Part shown: positions 1 to 8,576 of the stretch, piece by piece
How the letters are laid out: each line of letters starts with the position of its first letter
Position numbering within the stretch: the stretch's first letter is position 1
Assembly: GCA_020636215.1 (NCBI GenBank)
Contig: JACJYG010000013.1
Location: forward strand, 1-64,000
Source of the DNA: Lewinellaceae bacterium
Lineage (GTDB): Bacteria; Bacteroidota; Bacteroidia; Chitinophagales; Saprospiraceae
Length of the DNA: 64,000 nucleotides
Reading direction: 5' to 3'
Made by a program: the position numbers and the translations under genes
Notes under the pieces: model-generated
Database searches by the model: none
What the model was told of the DNA's origin: nothing
The model's input: only the letters and a program-made list of their open reading frames with translations

Positions 1-1168
1 CTTTCGCCAGCCCCCATTCCCGCATACGGGCCTGAATATCTGCGGGCACACTCGGGTCATTAGACAGGAAATACAGCAAGCCCTGCTGGTAACGTTGGTG
101 GTCCCGGATGATCTCCTTTCTCCGTTCGTAGGAAGCCTCCGGGTAATCGTAGTTCTTACCGATATAATCCGAGCTGAACGGCCCGTAGTTGTTGGTATCT
201 GTCTTCCGGTTGGGGATGGGGTCAAACTTGGTGAAAAGGTCATGCCATCCCGCCGCGAGAGTCCGTTTCAGCAATTCGTACCGGGCAGGGTCGTAGCCCT
301 CGGGTTTAGGGAATGACACTCGGTTGTCGGGATGGTTGCTCATGCACAGGCGGAAACAATAGGCCTGTAGCCGGTGGTCGCCTGCTCCGTTTTCACCTGG
401 AGGCTCGGCCGACACCTCGGGCAACAATCCGCTGCGGGGATCCCCCGGGATAACATAGGGGTCGACCGGCTGCTGAAAGTAGTGGGCTTGGTAAAGGGCG
501 CCTTTCTGTACGCCATTCCACTGCTCGCCATACACCGAGTTCGCCTCGCGCCCCACCTGATAGCGTACCCCGGCGGCAGCCATCAGGTCGCCCTCATAGG
601 TGGCGTCGATAAACATCTTTCCATAGTAACGGGCGCCGCTAAGGGTGCGGATATAATGGATTTTCCCTTTTTTCTCTTTTATGCCTTTGGGCGAGCGGTC
701 CAGCCACTCATCCCGATATACTTCGATATCATTTTCCCGGATAAAGGCTTCGAAGATCATCTCCGCCACGTGCGGCTCGAAGATCCACATACTTTTTGCC
801 TCGCTGTCGAGGGCGGGCGTACTCTGGCCCCGGTTGCCGTATGCTTCCTTTTTCTGCCATTTCCATGCCTCTTCCTGCTGATAATACACGTAGAGTCGCT
901 GGTAAAATTCTTTTGACAGGCCACCAATGACTTCTTTATTCCCCGTATCAGTGAAGCCAAGCCCCCCCGAAGACAAGCCACCTAAATGCGTATCGGGTGA
1001 TACCACGATAACCGACTTGCCCATGCGCTTTACCTGCACTGCGGCCATGACGGCGGCTGAGGCGCCGCCGTATACGATGACATCGGCGCGGTAATGCTGG
1101 GCGACTGCCAGCCGGGGAATGCCTATCAATGCGGCCAGGGAAAAAATCAGAAAAAGGTATTGGCTCAT
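1..1168 (-). CDS. FAD-dependent oxidoreductase, secreted (3' end beyond window)
   Basis: Reverse-strand reading frame open from ATG at 1168 to the window edge (389 codons seen, C-terminus missing). The N-terminus MSQYLFLIFSLAALIG...AVAQ is a signal peptide, so the protein probably acts in the periplasm or outside. Directly after it comes DVIVYGGASAAVMAA, a Rossmann dinucleotide-binding fold with a GG-A-S-A variant of the GxGxxG loop, followed by MGKSVIVVSPD and the HLGGLSSGGLG stretch typical of the FAD-dependent oxidoreductase family PF12831. The substrate is not known. It is the last gene of a minus-strand cluster behind a Gfo/Idh/MocA oxidoreductase and a DUF1080 lipoprotein, which suggests sugar or glycoside oxidation. 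A strong hairpin 22 bp upstream (1191-1217) may reduce read-through into it. A G7 run lies in the coding strand near 961-967. Confidence 0.85.
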   Translation of the reverse strand, partial: MSQYLFLIFSLAALIGIPRLAVAQHYRADVIVYGGASAAVMAAVQVKRMGKSVIVVSPDTHLGGLSSGGLGFTDTGNKEVIGGLSKEFYQRLYVYYQQEEAWKWQKKEAYGNRGQSTPALDSEAKSMWIFEPHVAEMIFEAFIRENDIEVYRDEWLDRSPKGIKEKKGKIHYIRTLSGARYYGKMFIDATYEGDLMAAAGVRYQVGREANSVYGEQWNGVQKGALYQAHYFQQPVDPYVIPGDPRSGLLPEVSAEPPGENGAGDHRLQAYCFRLCMSNHPDNRVSFPKPEGYDPARYELLKRTLAAGWHDLFTKFDPIPNRKTDTNNYGPFSSDYIGKNYDYPEASYERRKEIIRDHQRYQQGLLYFLSNDPSVPADIQARMREWGLAK

Positions 1169-1190
1169 TTTATTTTTGGAATGAAAAAGA

Positions 1191-1217
1191 CCTTTGAGGT
1201 TTTGGAAACCTCAAAGG
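1191..1217 (-). terminator. Perfect 12-bp-stem hairpin, intercistronic terminator or attenuator
   Basis: CCTTTGAGGTTT (1191-1202), a 3-nt loop, then AAACCTCAAAGG (1206-1217). Read on the minus strand it is followed by TCTTTTTC. It lies between the DUF1080 stop and the FAD oxidoreductase start, so it would terminate or attenuate transcription after DUF1080. The stem is unusually regular and could also be a dispersed palindromic repeat. Confidence 0.7.
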
Positions 1218-1249
1218 CTCAAAAGGAAACAAGAATTATTTATCTCCTG

Positions 1250-2050
1250 CTACATCTCCTTGACCTTTATATTCCGGAACCAGACGTCATCGCCATGGTC
1301 CTGCAGGCCGATATAACCTTCCTGGGCGACATCAATGAAGTCTGCATAATCCTTGAATTTGCTATTGGCCACCATACTTTTCCAGTCACTGGTCCAAAGG
1401 TGGTACTCCACTACGTTTTCTCCATTCAAGGTATGCACTACGGTGCCGTTGTACACCAGTATCCTCACCTGATTCCATTCTCCGGGGGGTTTAGCGTTCT
1501 GTGGCTTGGCAGGGATCAGGTCGTACAGGGAGCCAGCCTGGCGGTTACCGTCTTTGCCTAGTTTGGCATCGGGGTGTTTTTCGTTGTCTAGGATTTGCAT
1601 TTCAGGCGCCGACTTCCAGATTTCCTGCGCATTGTCCCCACAACGTTCACGGGCCAGATAGAAAATGCCGCTATTGCCGCCTTCGGAAATTTTCCACTCC
1701 AGGGCCAGCTCAAAGTTTTTGTACTTTTTCCGGGTAATAATATCCCCACCGCCGCCGGCTTCACCTTTTCCGGAGGATATACAATGTAAGGTTCCATCGA
1801 CGACTTCCCAGCCTTTTTCCGGGAAACCGTCCTTACAATAGCCTCTCCATTGATCGGTGCTTTGTCCATCGAACAAGAGTGTCCAGCCCTCTTCTTTCTC
1901 GGCTGCGGATAAGGTATTCGGCGCAGCAATTTCCGGTTGCATCACCGCTTCTTTTTCTTCGGTAGCGCCCTCCGCTTGCTTCTCACCGGCTGGCTGGCAG
2001 GCGGCCATTAAGAAGGCTACAAAAGCGAGCAAAAAAAACTTAGCATTCAT
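1250..2050 (-). CDS. DUF1080 (3-keto-disaccharide hydrolase-type) lipoprotein
   Basis: 266 residues. The N-terminus MNAKFFLLAFVAFLMAAC has a lipobox (LMAAC), so it is a predicted lipoprotein of the cell envelope. From about residue 52 the sequence EEGWTLLFDGQSTDQWRGY is the hallmark opening of DUF1080 (PF06439), a ConA-like jelly-roll. It is followed by GKGEAGGGGDIITRKKYKNF, ISEGGNSGIFYLARE, and the C-terminal IGLQDHGDDVWFRNIKVKEM, all standard for the family. Members have been shown to cleave 3-keto-glycosides, and they commonly sit next to Gfo/Idh/MocA oxidoreductases, as here (75 bp downstream of one). The inferred role is hydrolysis or lyase cleavage of an oxidised glycoside in the envelope. 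The substrate cannot be told from sequence. Confidence 0.9.
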   Translation of the reverse strand: MNAKFFLLAFVAFLMAACQPAGEKQAEGATEEKEAVMQPEIAAPNTLSAAEKEEGWTLLFDGQSTDQWRGYCKDGFPEKGWEVVDGTLHCISSGKGEAGGGGDIITRKKYKNFELALEWKISEGGNSGIFYLARERCGDNAQEIWKSAPEMQILDNEKHPDAKLGKDGNRQAGSLYDLIPAKPQNAKPPGEWNQVRILVYNGTVVHTLNGENVVEYHLWTSDWKSMVANSKFKDYADFIDVAQEGYIGLQDHGDDVWFRNIKVKEM

Positions 2051-2096
2051 ATTAATTAATTTTTACATATAAATAATAATAAAACAAAATGACCAA

Positions 2097-2113
2097 GGCG
2101 CAACAGATGCGCC
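2097..2113 (-). terminator. Short GC hairpin between oxidoreductase and DUF1080 genes
   Basis: GGCGCA, 5-nt loop, TGCGCC in the 74-bp gap between the two genes. On the minus strand it is followed by TTGGTCATTTTG, so it is at best a weak terminator. It is probably a processing or attenuation hairpin inside the operon. Confidence 0.4.
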
Positions 2114-2124
2114 CTGGAATAATC

Positions 2125-3603
2125 TCAATAACTCCACCCATCGCGATACTGTCGTTTGATGTAAGACTCGGCCGCTTCTTTAGCATTGATGGTGGCGTAT
2201 TGCGTATCAAAATGCGGATGCCCGTCGATTACCGTGAACTTATCGGTAGTAACGACGCGGATCTCGTCCGAATCGCTGATGTTGGTGACCCGCATATTAG
2301 CACCGTCCCATTCCAGCTTGCGGTTGAGGTCTTGCAGGCGAATGGCCAGGTTTCCCATAACCACTACCTCGTTGAGCGGGCCGGAGTATCCAAAGTTAGA
2401 AGATGCTTCCGTCCGGCTTTCTTTCGGCTCCTTACAGGCTCTGACCCAGTCCATCTCGTGGCTGGTTTCCACACGCCGCAATATATTGCTGGCTTTTGGC
2501 GGGTTGTCCTCGCGGCCCAGGATGTAGGGATCGCGGGCATAAGTGCCGCAGATCAGGATTCCCTTAGAGCCGATAAACATCGCGCCACCGTCGTGATCGC
2601 CCAATACTTTCCCATCAGGTATTCCGGCCGGACGCTCCGGCAGCAAGCCGCCATCGTACCAGGTAAAAGTTACCGCCGGCATGTTGACATTATTTTTTTT
2701 CGGACGAGCCGGGAAGTAGTACGTAACTTTTTCGGCCACGGGAGCGCTCTCAGTATTCACCTGGGTAGAGCTGCCTTCAAAAGCCGTGGGTTGGCCAAGG
2801 GCGAGGGCTTTGAACACCGGGTCTATGATGTGGCATCCCATATCGCCGAGGGCGCCGGTACCGAAGTCCCACCAGGCGCGCCAGTTCCAGGGCGTATAAG
2901 CAGGGTGGTAGGGCCGCCAGGGCGCCGGCCCGATGAAGAGGTCCCAGTCAAGGGTAGGTGGTGTGGAGGGGGTTTCGGCGGGCCGTTCCAGCCCCTGTGG
3001 CCAGATGGGCCGGTTGGTCCAGGCGTGGACTTCTTTAACCTCGCCGATCTCTCCGTTCCAGATCCATTCACAAAGCAGGCGAATACCCTCGCCGGAATTG
3101 CCCTGGTTTCCCATCTGAGTGGCTACGCCGGCCGTTGCCGCCAATTGGGCCAACTGCCGGGATTCATAGACGGAATGGGTCAGCGGCTTCTGCACGTAAA
3201 CATGCTTTCCAGCCGCCATAGAATTTGCTGCGATGACATAATGGGTATGGTCGGGCGTACCAACGACCACGGCGTCGATGTCATCCCCCATTTTATCCAG
3301 CATGCGGCGATAATCTTTGAATTTTTGCGCTTCCGGATAATCGTTAAAGGCATTGGATGCATATTTCCAGTCGACATCGCATAGCGCGACAATGTTTTCG
3401 GAAGCCATATTCCGGAGATTGGTCCGTCCGATACCTCCGACGCCGACGCCGGCAATATTCAGCCTGTCGCTGGGCGCCAGATACCCCAAGCCCGATATGA
3501 CGGAACTCGGCACAATAGTAAACCCGGCGGCTACGATGCCAGATTGGCGAATAAAAGATCGCCGGCTCAGTCCGGTTGCATCTTTCTCACTTTGGTTCTT
3601 CAT
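2125..3603 (-). CDS. Gfo/Idh/MocA family oxidoreductase, Tat-exported
   Basis: 492 residues from ATG at 3603; a longer frame to 3693 exists, but the sequence before MKNQSEK has no family character. A twin-arginine signal (SRRSFIRQSG, residues 13-22) precedes a hydrophobic stretch. The NAD(P)-binding Rossmann loop is GVGVGGIGR near residue 55, and VQKPLTHS near residue 135 matches the EKP-type active-site segment with Glu replaced by Gln. The C-terminal part (DWDLFIGPAPWRPYHPAY, GDMGCHIIDPVFKAL) is typical of the long exported Gfo/Idh/MocA clade. The reaction is NAD(P)-dependent oxidation or epimerisation of a sugar, substrate unknown. It is the first gene of the minus-strand cluster with DUF1080 and an FAD oxidoreductase. 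That trio fits formation and processing of 3-keto-sugars, which is inference. Confidence 0.9.
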   Translation of the reverse strand: MKNQSEKDATGLSRRSFIRQSGIVAAGFTIVPSSVISGLGYLAPSDRLNIAGVGVGGIGRTNLRNMASENIVALCDVDWKYASNAFNDYPEAQKFKDYRRMLDKMGDDIDAVVVGTPDHTHYVIAANSMAAGKHVYVQKPLTHSVYESRQLAQLAATAGVATQMGNQGNSGEGIRLLCEWIWNGEIGEVKEVHAWTNRPIWPQGLERPAETPSTPPTLDWDLFIGPAPWRPYHPAYTPWNWRAWWDFGTGALGDMGCHIIDPVFKALALGQPTAFEGSSTQVNTESAPVAEKVTYYFPARPKKNNVNMPAVTFTWYDGGLLPERPAGIPDGKVLGDHDGGAMFIGSKGILICGTYARDPYILGREDNPPKASNILRRVETSHEMDWVRACKEPKESRTEASSNFGYSGPLNEVVVMGNLAIRLQDLNRKLEWDGANMRVTNISDSDEIRVVTTDKFTVIDGHPHFDTQYATINAKEAAESYIKRQYRDGWSY

Positions 3604-3902
3604 TGATATAAAGATTTTTAGTTTTGGAATATCCGCAGGTAGTTTTTGTGCAGCGCGGCCCGGGCAAATTAGCAAGCCTGGTAACCGCTTCATTCAACCG
3701 GCCCGGCCGATTCTTTAGGCAAGACTAGGAAGGTGAGAAAAGATAAGAAAAATGCGGATATTATGGCCACGTTTCCGGCAGGTATTTTTTGTTCAGTCGT
3801 CAATCGCTATACTGGAGCACCACTTTTGGCCTCGGATACCCAGGACAAGATAATAGCCGCCGGACTTGCCTTTTTCAATCCACGGACTGAAACGTTTAGC
3901 CC
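3604..3902. other. Divergent intergenic region
   Basis: About 300 bp between the minus-strand oxidoreductase operon and the plus-strand GNAT/MATE operon. It must carry both promoters. I see no repeat, RNA structure or clear TTTG-N19-TAnnTTTG promoter in it. Confidence 0.5.
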
Positions 3903-4364
3903 ATGATCCGTACCATAACTGCTGACGATTTACCGGCCATCCAGGCCCTTTTCCGGGATACGATACTCACCGTCAATGCGCCGGACTATGATGAGGAACA
4001 GCGGCTCATCTGGGCTGCCGGCTCGGCGGATGCAGCCAGATGGGAAGCGCGGCTGAAGGAACAATATTTCCTGATGGCCGAACAAAAGGGCCTGGTAATT
4101 GGTTTTTCTTCGCTGCGGCCTGATGGTTATCTCGACTTACTTTATGTCCATAAAGATTTTCAGCGACAAGGCATTGCTCAGGCGCTTTACCAGGCATTGG
4201 AAACCGAAGCCCAACGCCTGAATTTGACCCAGTTGGAAACCGATGCCAGCATCACAGCCCGGCCGTTTTTTGAAAAAATGGGATTTGCCCTGGTAAAAGA
4301 GCAGGAAAGGGTAATTTCAGGCGTCGCTTTTACCAACTTCCGAATGCGAAAATTGCTATTATGA
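3903..4364 (+). CDS. GNAT family N-acetyltransferase
   Basis: 153 residues. It starts MIRTITADDLPAIQALFRDT, the usual beta1-alpha1 opening of GNAT enzymes. The acetyl-CoA pyrophosphate loop is present as YVHKDFQRQGIAQALYQALE (R/Q-x-x-G-x-A at about 94-100), and the C-terminal part has the expected ITARPFFEKMGFALVKEQ segment. It would transfer an acetyl group from acetyl-CoA to an unknown small molecule or protein amine. The stop overlaps the start of the MATE exporter gene (ATGA), so the two are translationally coupled. This pairing may link modification and export of a toxic compound, but that is a guess. Confidence 0.9.
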   Translation: MIRTITADDLPAIQALFRDTILTVNAPDYDEEQRLIWAAGSADAARWEARLKEQYFLMAEQKGLVIGFSSLRPDGYLDLLYVHKDFQRQGIAQALYQALETEAQRLNLTQLETDASITARPFFEKMGFALVKEQERVISGVAFTNFRMRKLLL

Positions 4365-5740
4365 ACGCTTCACAAGAGCTAGGGACCAAACCCATGGGGC
4401 AACTATTGGCCAAAATGGCCATTCCGGCCTCCATCGGCATCCTGGTCATGTCGATTTACTTTATTGTCGACACTATTTTTGTCGGCCGCTTTGTTGGTAC
4501 GCTAGGCATTGCAGCCATTACGGTAGTCATGCCGATCACTTTTCTGATCGCCAGCATTGGAATGTCTATCGGAGTGGGGGGCAGTTCTATTATTTCCAGG
4601 GCTCTAGGCGGCAATGACAACCGCAAGGCTTGCCATACTTTTGGCAATATGGCCAGCCTGGTTTTCCTCATCGTGGCCGCACTCCTGCTTGGGGGCGCTT
4701 TCTTTCAGGAACCGATCCTGGCCCTGTTTGGCGCCAATGGCGGCATCATGGCCCCGGCCAAGGAGTATTTTAACATCATCCTGGCTGGTGTGCCGGGCCT
4801 GGCATGGAGTATGATGGGCAACAACGTCATGCGCGCCGAAGGGCGCCCCAAAATGGCGATGCTGTCCATGATGGTGCCGGCGGTGGCCAACCTCATCCTC
4901 GACCCCATTTTCATCATCGGCTTAGGCTGGGGACTGGCCGGCGCCGCCTGGGCAACTACCATTTCCTACTACCTCAGCGGCGCTTTTACTTTCTGGTTCT
5001 TTTTCTCGGGCCGCTCCGAACTCAGGCTCTATCGCAGCAGTATGATACTGGAATGGCCCCTGGTCAAAGAGATCTTCAGCATCGGCGTGGTGACCCTGTC
5101 GAGGCAGGGCACAGTCAGCCTGCTCACCATCGTACTGAACCATACCCTTTTCCAGTTTGGCAATGAATTGGCGGTAGCCATCTATGGCATCATCAACCGC
5201 ATTATGATGTTTGCCAATTTCCCGGTGCTGGGCATCACCCAGGGTTTCCTGCCCATTGCCGGTTACAATTATGGCGCCCGAAAATGGGAGCGCGTTCGAT
5301 CGATCGTCCGGTATTCCATCCGCTCCGGAACGCTCATTGCTATGGGGCTTTTCGCCGGAATTATGTTGTTCGCTACGCCTCTGGTCAACCTCTTCACCAC
5401 CGATCCGGAACTGCTCGGCCGCACCCCACCAGCGCTGATGCTCACCTTTCTGGCACTGCCATTGATTACCGTGCAGCTTATCGGAGCAGCCTATTTCCAG
5501 GCTATCGGTAAAGCCGTGCCCGCCCTGCTGCTCACGCTCACCAAACAGGGCTTCTTCCTCATTCCTTTCGTACTCATCCTACCTCATTACTTCGGCCTGA
5601 ATGGCATCTGGTACGCCTTCCCCATATCCGACCTGCTAGCAGCAGGCATTACCTACGCTTACCTGAAGATGGAAATGAAAGCTACACTGGATAAATACCC
5701 GGCAGAAGAAATACCGGAGGTGGAAGTGGAGGCGGTGTAG
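4361..5740 (+). CDS. MATE family multidrug/cation efflux transporter
   Basis: 459 residues with about 12 predicted transmembrane helices, the normal length for the family. It opens ELGTKPMGQLLAKMAIPASIG, contains the repeated MatE signatures (NVMRAEGRPKMAMLSMMVPAVANLILDPIFIIGLGWGLAGAAWAT split across helices 5-6; GFLPIAGYNYGARKWERV in the second half), and ends in a short acidic tail (EEIPEVEVEAV). Substrates are likely cationic drugs or metabolites exchanged for Na+ or H+ at the inner membrane. The start codon overlaps the GNAT stop by 4 bp. No terminator is evident before the convergent gene at 5822. Confidence 0.93.
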   Translation: MNASQELGTKPMGQLLAKMAIPASIGILVMSIYFIVDTIFVGRFVGTLGIAAITVVMPITFLIASIGMSIGVGGSSIISRALGGNDNRKACHTFGNMASLVFLIVAALLLGGAFFQEPILALFGANGGIMAPAKEYFNIILAGVPGLAWSMMGNNVMRAEGRPKMAMLSMMVPAVANLILDPIFIIGLGWGLAGAAWATTISYYLSGAFTFWFFFSGRSELRLYRSSMILEWPLVKEIFSIGVVTLSRQGTVSLLTIVLNHTLFQFGNELAVAIYGIINRIMMFANFPVLGITQGFLPIAGYNYGARKWERVRSIVRYSIRSGTLIAMGLFAGIMLFATPLVNLFTTDPELLGRTPPALMLTFLALPLITVQLIGAAYFQAIGKAVPALLLTLTKQGFFLIPFVLILPHYFGLNGIWYAFPISDLLAAGITYAYLKMEMKATLDKYPAEEIPEVEVEAV

Positions 5741-5821
5741 GGGAAACTGAATGGCTGGCATGAGAGGTTGCTTCAAGAACTGCCCTGTCCGCCAACTTTC
5801 AAATCAACAATATTCCTGATT

Positions 5822-6355
5822 TCAGTTTGGCAACTGCCTGTACCGCTCCTTCGTCATCACCCAGCGCTTTACCGGCTGTTCAAAATTGATGGAGCCTGGC
5901 GTTGTGGTGTATTCCTTTTCCAATTCAAAACCCACGTGCTCAAGCGTTTTGTTCGGCGCCGGGTTCAAAGCGTAAGGTTCACTGATAAGCTTTTTTAGTT
6001 GAAGCTTATCGAAAAAATGAGGCAGCGCTAGCTTCACTAATTGGGCCCCCAGCCCTTTTCCCCGGTATTGTTTGTCCCAGATATGCAGGTGCATGTGGGC
6101 GTAATCGCCAAAAAAGGTAGGATTGGTATTGGTGTGTCCAATGGGCTGGCCATCCGCCAGCCAGGCCAGAGCATAAGAACGCCGCTGCGACAGAGGGGTA
6201 TCGAGTTGCTCCAGCAGCATTTGAGTAAACCCTTCCCTATCCGGCATCTTTGCCAGGTCCACCCCCATGCCCCGGAGGAATTCCGGTTCGGCGGTGAACC
6301 AGTAATCGGCTAACAGGTCAACGTCTTCCTTCTGCAATTCCCGGATGGATAGCAT
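5822..6355 (-). CDS. GNAT family N-acetyltransferase
   Basis: 177 residues. It begins MLSIRELQKEDVDLLADYW and carries the acetyl-CoA loop QYRGKGLGAQLVKLAL (Q/R-x-x-G-x-G) near residue 95, then NPAPNKTLEHVGFELEKEY, the motif-B region common to RimJ/RimL- and AacA4-like acyltransferases (LEHVGF). Function beyond acyl transfer is unknown. It is monocistronic and convergent with the MATE gene. Its upstream region is occupied by a MITE (6422-6592), which could influence its promoter. Confidence 0.88.
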   Translation of the reverse strand: MLSIRELQKEDVDLLADYWFTAEPEFLRGMGVDLAKMPDREGFTQMLLEQLDTPLSQRRSYALAWLADGQPIGHTNTNPTFFGDYAHMHLHIWDKQYRGKGLGAQLVKLALPHFFDKLQLKKLISEPYALNPAPNKTLEHVGFELEKEYTTTPGSINFEQPVKRWVMTKERYRQLPN

Positions 6356-6421
6356 GGGCCTTTGGATTTCTCCAAAAATAGTAAAATAGCAGTGGTTAAA
6401 ACAAAAAAGATAGGATGATCA

Positions 6422-6592
6422 CAGGGCAATCGCATTTAACTTTTTTTGCACCAGATGCCTGCATGCGCATACTGAGGGGAACCCTGGTTAAGTCGTCCGA
6501 CGACTCAAAGTCGTCAGACGACTGCCATTAGGACAGAATACGTCCGGGGTTCATAATCCTGCTGCCGGTTTGTTTTAAATGCGATTGCCCTG
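6422..6592. mobile_element. MITE, 171 bp, 18-bp terminal inverted repeats, 10-bp target duplication (ISAs1-like ends)
   Basis: Left end CAGGGCAATCGCATTTAA (6422-6439) is the exact reverse complement of the right end (6575-6592). The element is bounded on both sides by the direct repeat AGGATGATCA (6412-6421 and 6593-6602), a clean target-site duplication. There is no coding capacity. Inside are two tandem 15-bp palindromes AGTCGTC-N-GACGACT (6491-6505 and 6509-6523). Ends beginning CAGGG with 8-10-bp duplications resemble the ISAs1 IS family, so an ISAs1-type transposase probably mobilised it. No such transposase is in this window. Confidence 0.85.
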
Positions 6593-6621
6593 AGGATGAT
6601 CAGGCCTTGCCTGTTGGAATT

Positions 6622-6660
6622 AAAAAAATCAGGGCGGCTTGCTTAGGCGGGCCGCCCTGA
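6622..6660 (-). terminator. Rho-independent terminator of the 6.7-8.4 kb secreted protein gene
   Basis: TCAGGGCGGC (6629-6638) pairs with GCCGCCCTGA (6651-6660). On the minus strand the stem is followed by T7 (6622-6628). It lies 28 bp past the stop codon of the T9SS protein gene. Confidence 0.85.
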
Positions 6661-6688
6661 AGGAGAAAAGGGGGAAACAAGCCCGGCC

Positions 6689-8353
6689 CTACCGCACCAC
6701 GACCCTTTCTACCTGCCGCCATCCGTCGGCTGTCTCCAGGGTAAGCACGTAAACGCCGGCGGGTAAGGCAGGCAGATCAACCTCCTGGCGGCCTCCCGGG
6801 AGCTTGCTTTGTTGCAGCAGCCGGCCCTGGCTGTCATAAAGTTTATAAATATAGTCGCCTGCTACCGGCAAATCCATGGAAAGCCAGCCGCTGGCCGGGT
6901 TGGGGGTAATCGCTATCCGGCCATGTCCGGGCTCAGGAGCAATATACGTCAAAGATTGAGTACAGGCGGGTAAGCCAATGGCATTTTCCAGGTCCAGACA
7001 ATTGTCAAAACCGGCTTGCACCAAATCGATCTGATCGCGCAATTGAGCAGCTTTATCCAGATGATTTTCCGGGCCATCGTAGAGCGTGTAGGCGGTGATA
7101 ACTTCATTGACGGCGCCGGGAAGTAAGGTAAATGGGCCGTAGTTGAGCAATAGGCGCCGGTCGCCGGCAGGGTTCTGGGCCTCCCATTCGGTCCAGCCGC
7201 CAGGCTGCTGGGGCAGGCCTGGGAAAATGAAATTCGTGGCTGTACTCCCATTATACCCCGTGCCGCCTTCGGTCAGCGGGCTGCCGTCCCGCCAAAGACC
7301 CTGCAGGTAGTAGTAAAACTCGGCTACGGTATTGGGGTCCGTAGTGGCCGCCGCCGGATTGCCATTGCTGGGGTTGTTGTAATACATGATACTGCTCAGG
7401 GGTGCTTCCTGGGCCAGTTCATCGAGCGGGCCTCGCAGCATTTCGATGCCCAGGACAGGTGGGTTAGGCCCGAAATTCTCTTCAGAAGTCGTGCAATCAC
7501 TGCTGCCGGCATTGTAAACATAGGCTGCATGACGTTCCGGAAACGACCCGACGTAGTCATCCTGGTAACAGCCCAGGGCCACATCGGCCCATTGCCCCCA
7601 ATAGCAATCGGACAGGCCCCCGACGTTCTCGTCCGCATAATAGATGAGCTTGTGCAAGGTAAACAGGGTATTATTAAGCGGGTGATTTTCTTCCGAACAG
7701 GCATAGTTGAAAGCCGTCAGCTGCACTTCTATGGGCCGTAGCCCGGCCTGTTCGCCTTCCAGTGTGAAAACGCACCAATACATATCAGTAGGAATGGAGG
7801 CATTAATACACCCCCTGATCTGCAAAATGGGAAAATCCCCCTGTGCAGGGTTATAGACGCCATCGCCATTTTCATCCCAAAAAGGAGCTAAAGGGGCGAG
7901 CGAAGCGGTCGGCAGGCTGAAATCGTTGTACTCGGCAAAGAAAGGGTTACCCTGGCCCGGCCAGGCATAAACGGCGGGGTTAGGATCGTCGATCTGCCCG
8001 TTATCGGCAAAGTCGGCCCGGTGGCCGATGATGTCTTGCGCCGATACGGCCCAGACTTTATTGAATACCTGGCTGGAACTGGCCAGTCGAGGCTCGCCGC
8101 CCCGGCTTGTTGACCAAAAGGCCAGTTCGCCATCGGGCTGCTTGCCAGACAACCATAAGCCTACATCAGAAATCAGGGGAGCCCACCCATTCTCGCCTTG
8201 GGCTTCCAGCCATTGGCCATCGCTGGCGAGCGCGCCATTGCTGCTGATCCTGGCGCGCAGGTCATTGCTGTTGATGTTAACTACAGTGGTTTGTGCCGAA
8301 AGCGTGCACAGGGCCCACAAGCCCAGGAGCGCAGTGGTCATACTAGCCTTCAT
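6689..8353 (-). CDS. Secreted protein with T9SS type A sorting domain
   Basis: 554 residues from ATG at 8353, chosen because MKASMTTALLGLWALCTLSAQ is a good signal peptide; an in-frame extension to 8407 lacks one. The body (residues 25-460) is a large uncharacterised Bacteroidota secreted region rich in Asp, Trp and Gly, with calcium-site-like DENGDGVYNPAQGD and PVLGIEMLRGP. The last 80 residues (ITPNPASGWLSMDLP, LYDSQGRLLQQSKL, LPALPAGVYVLTLET) are a classical T9SS C-terminal sorting domain, so it is exported across the outer membrane and anchored or released. Its biochemical role is not recognised. It is the third of three minus-strand secreted-protein genes and has its own terminator. Confidence 0.85.
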   Translation of the reverse strand: MKASMTTALLGLWALCTLSAQTTVVNINSNDLRARISSNGALASDGQWLEAQGENGWAPLISDVGLWLSGKQPDGELAFWSTSRGGEPRLASSSQVFNKVWAVSAQDIIGHRADFADNGQIDDPNPAVYAWPGQGNPFFAEYNDFSLPTASLAPLAPFWDENGDGVYNPAQGDFPILQIRGCINASIPTDMYWCVFTLEGEQAGLRPIEVQLTAFNYACSEENHPLNNTLFTLHKLIYYADENVGGLSDCYWGQWADVALGCYQDDYVGSFPERHAAYVYNAGSSDCTTSEENFGPNPPVLGIEMLRGPLDELAQEAPLSSIMYYNNPSNGNPAAATTDPNTVAEFYYYLQGLWRDGSPLTEGGTGYNGSTATNFIFPGLPQQPGGWTEWEAQNPAGDRRLLLNYGPFTLLPGAVNEVITAYTLYDGPENHLDKAAQLRDQIDLVQAGFDNCLDLENAIGLPACTQSLTYIAPEPGHGRIAITPNPASGWLSMDLPVAGDYIYKLYDSQGRLLQQSKLPGGRQEVDLPALPAGVYVLTLETADGWRQVERVVVR

Positions 8354-8576
8354 AACTTTTTTTGTTTTAAAGGTAAGCGCCACCACGCCCGAAGGCAAAC
8401 CAATCAACCCGAATATGTCAGGTTCCTAATGCCTCTCCAATAGAAAAAAATGCAGACATGAATCATGCGAATCATCCCGGAATTTCTGGATACTCAAGAT
8501 CACCCCGGGGTGCAATATTGGTAGAAGGGAATCAAAATCCAGGACGACTCCTGTCTGCATTCCACGCCCTTAAAAC

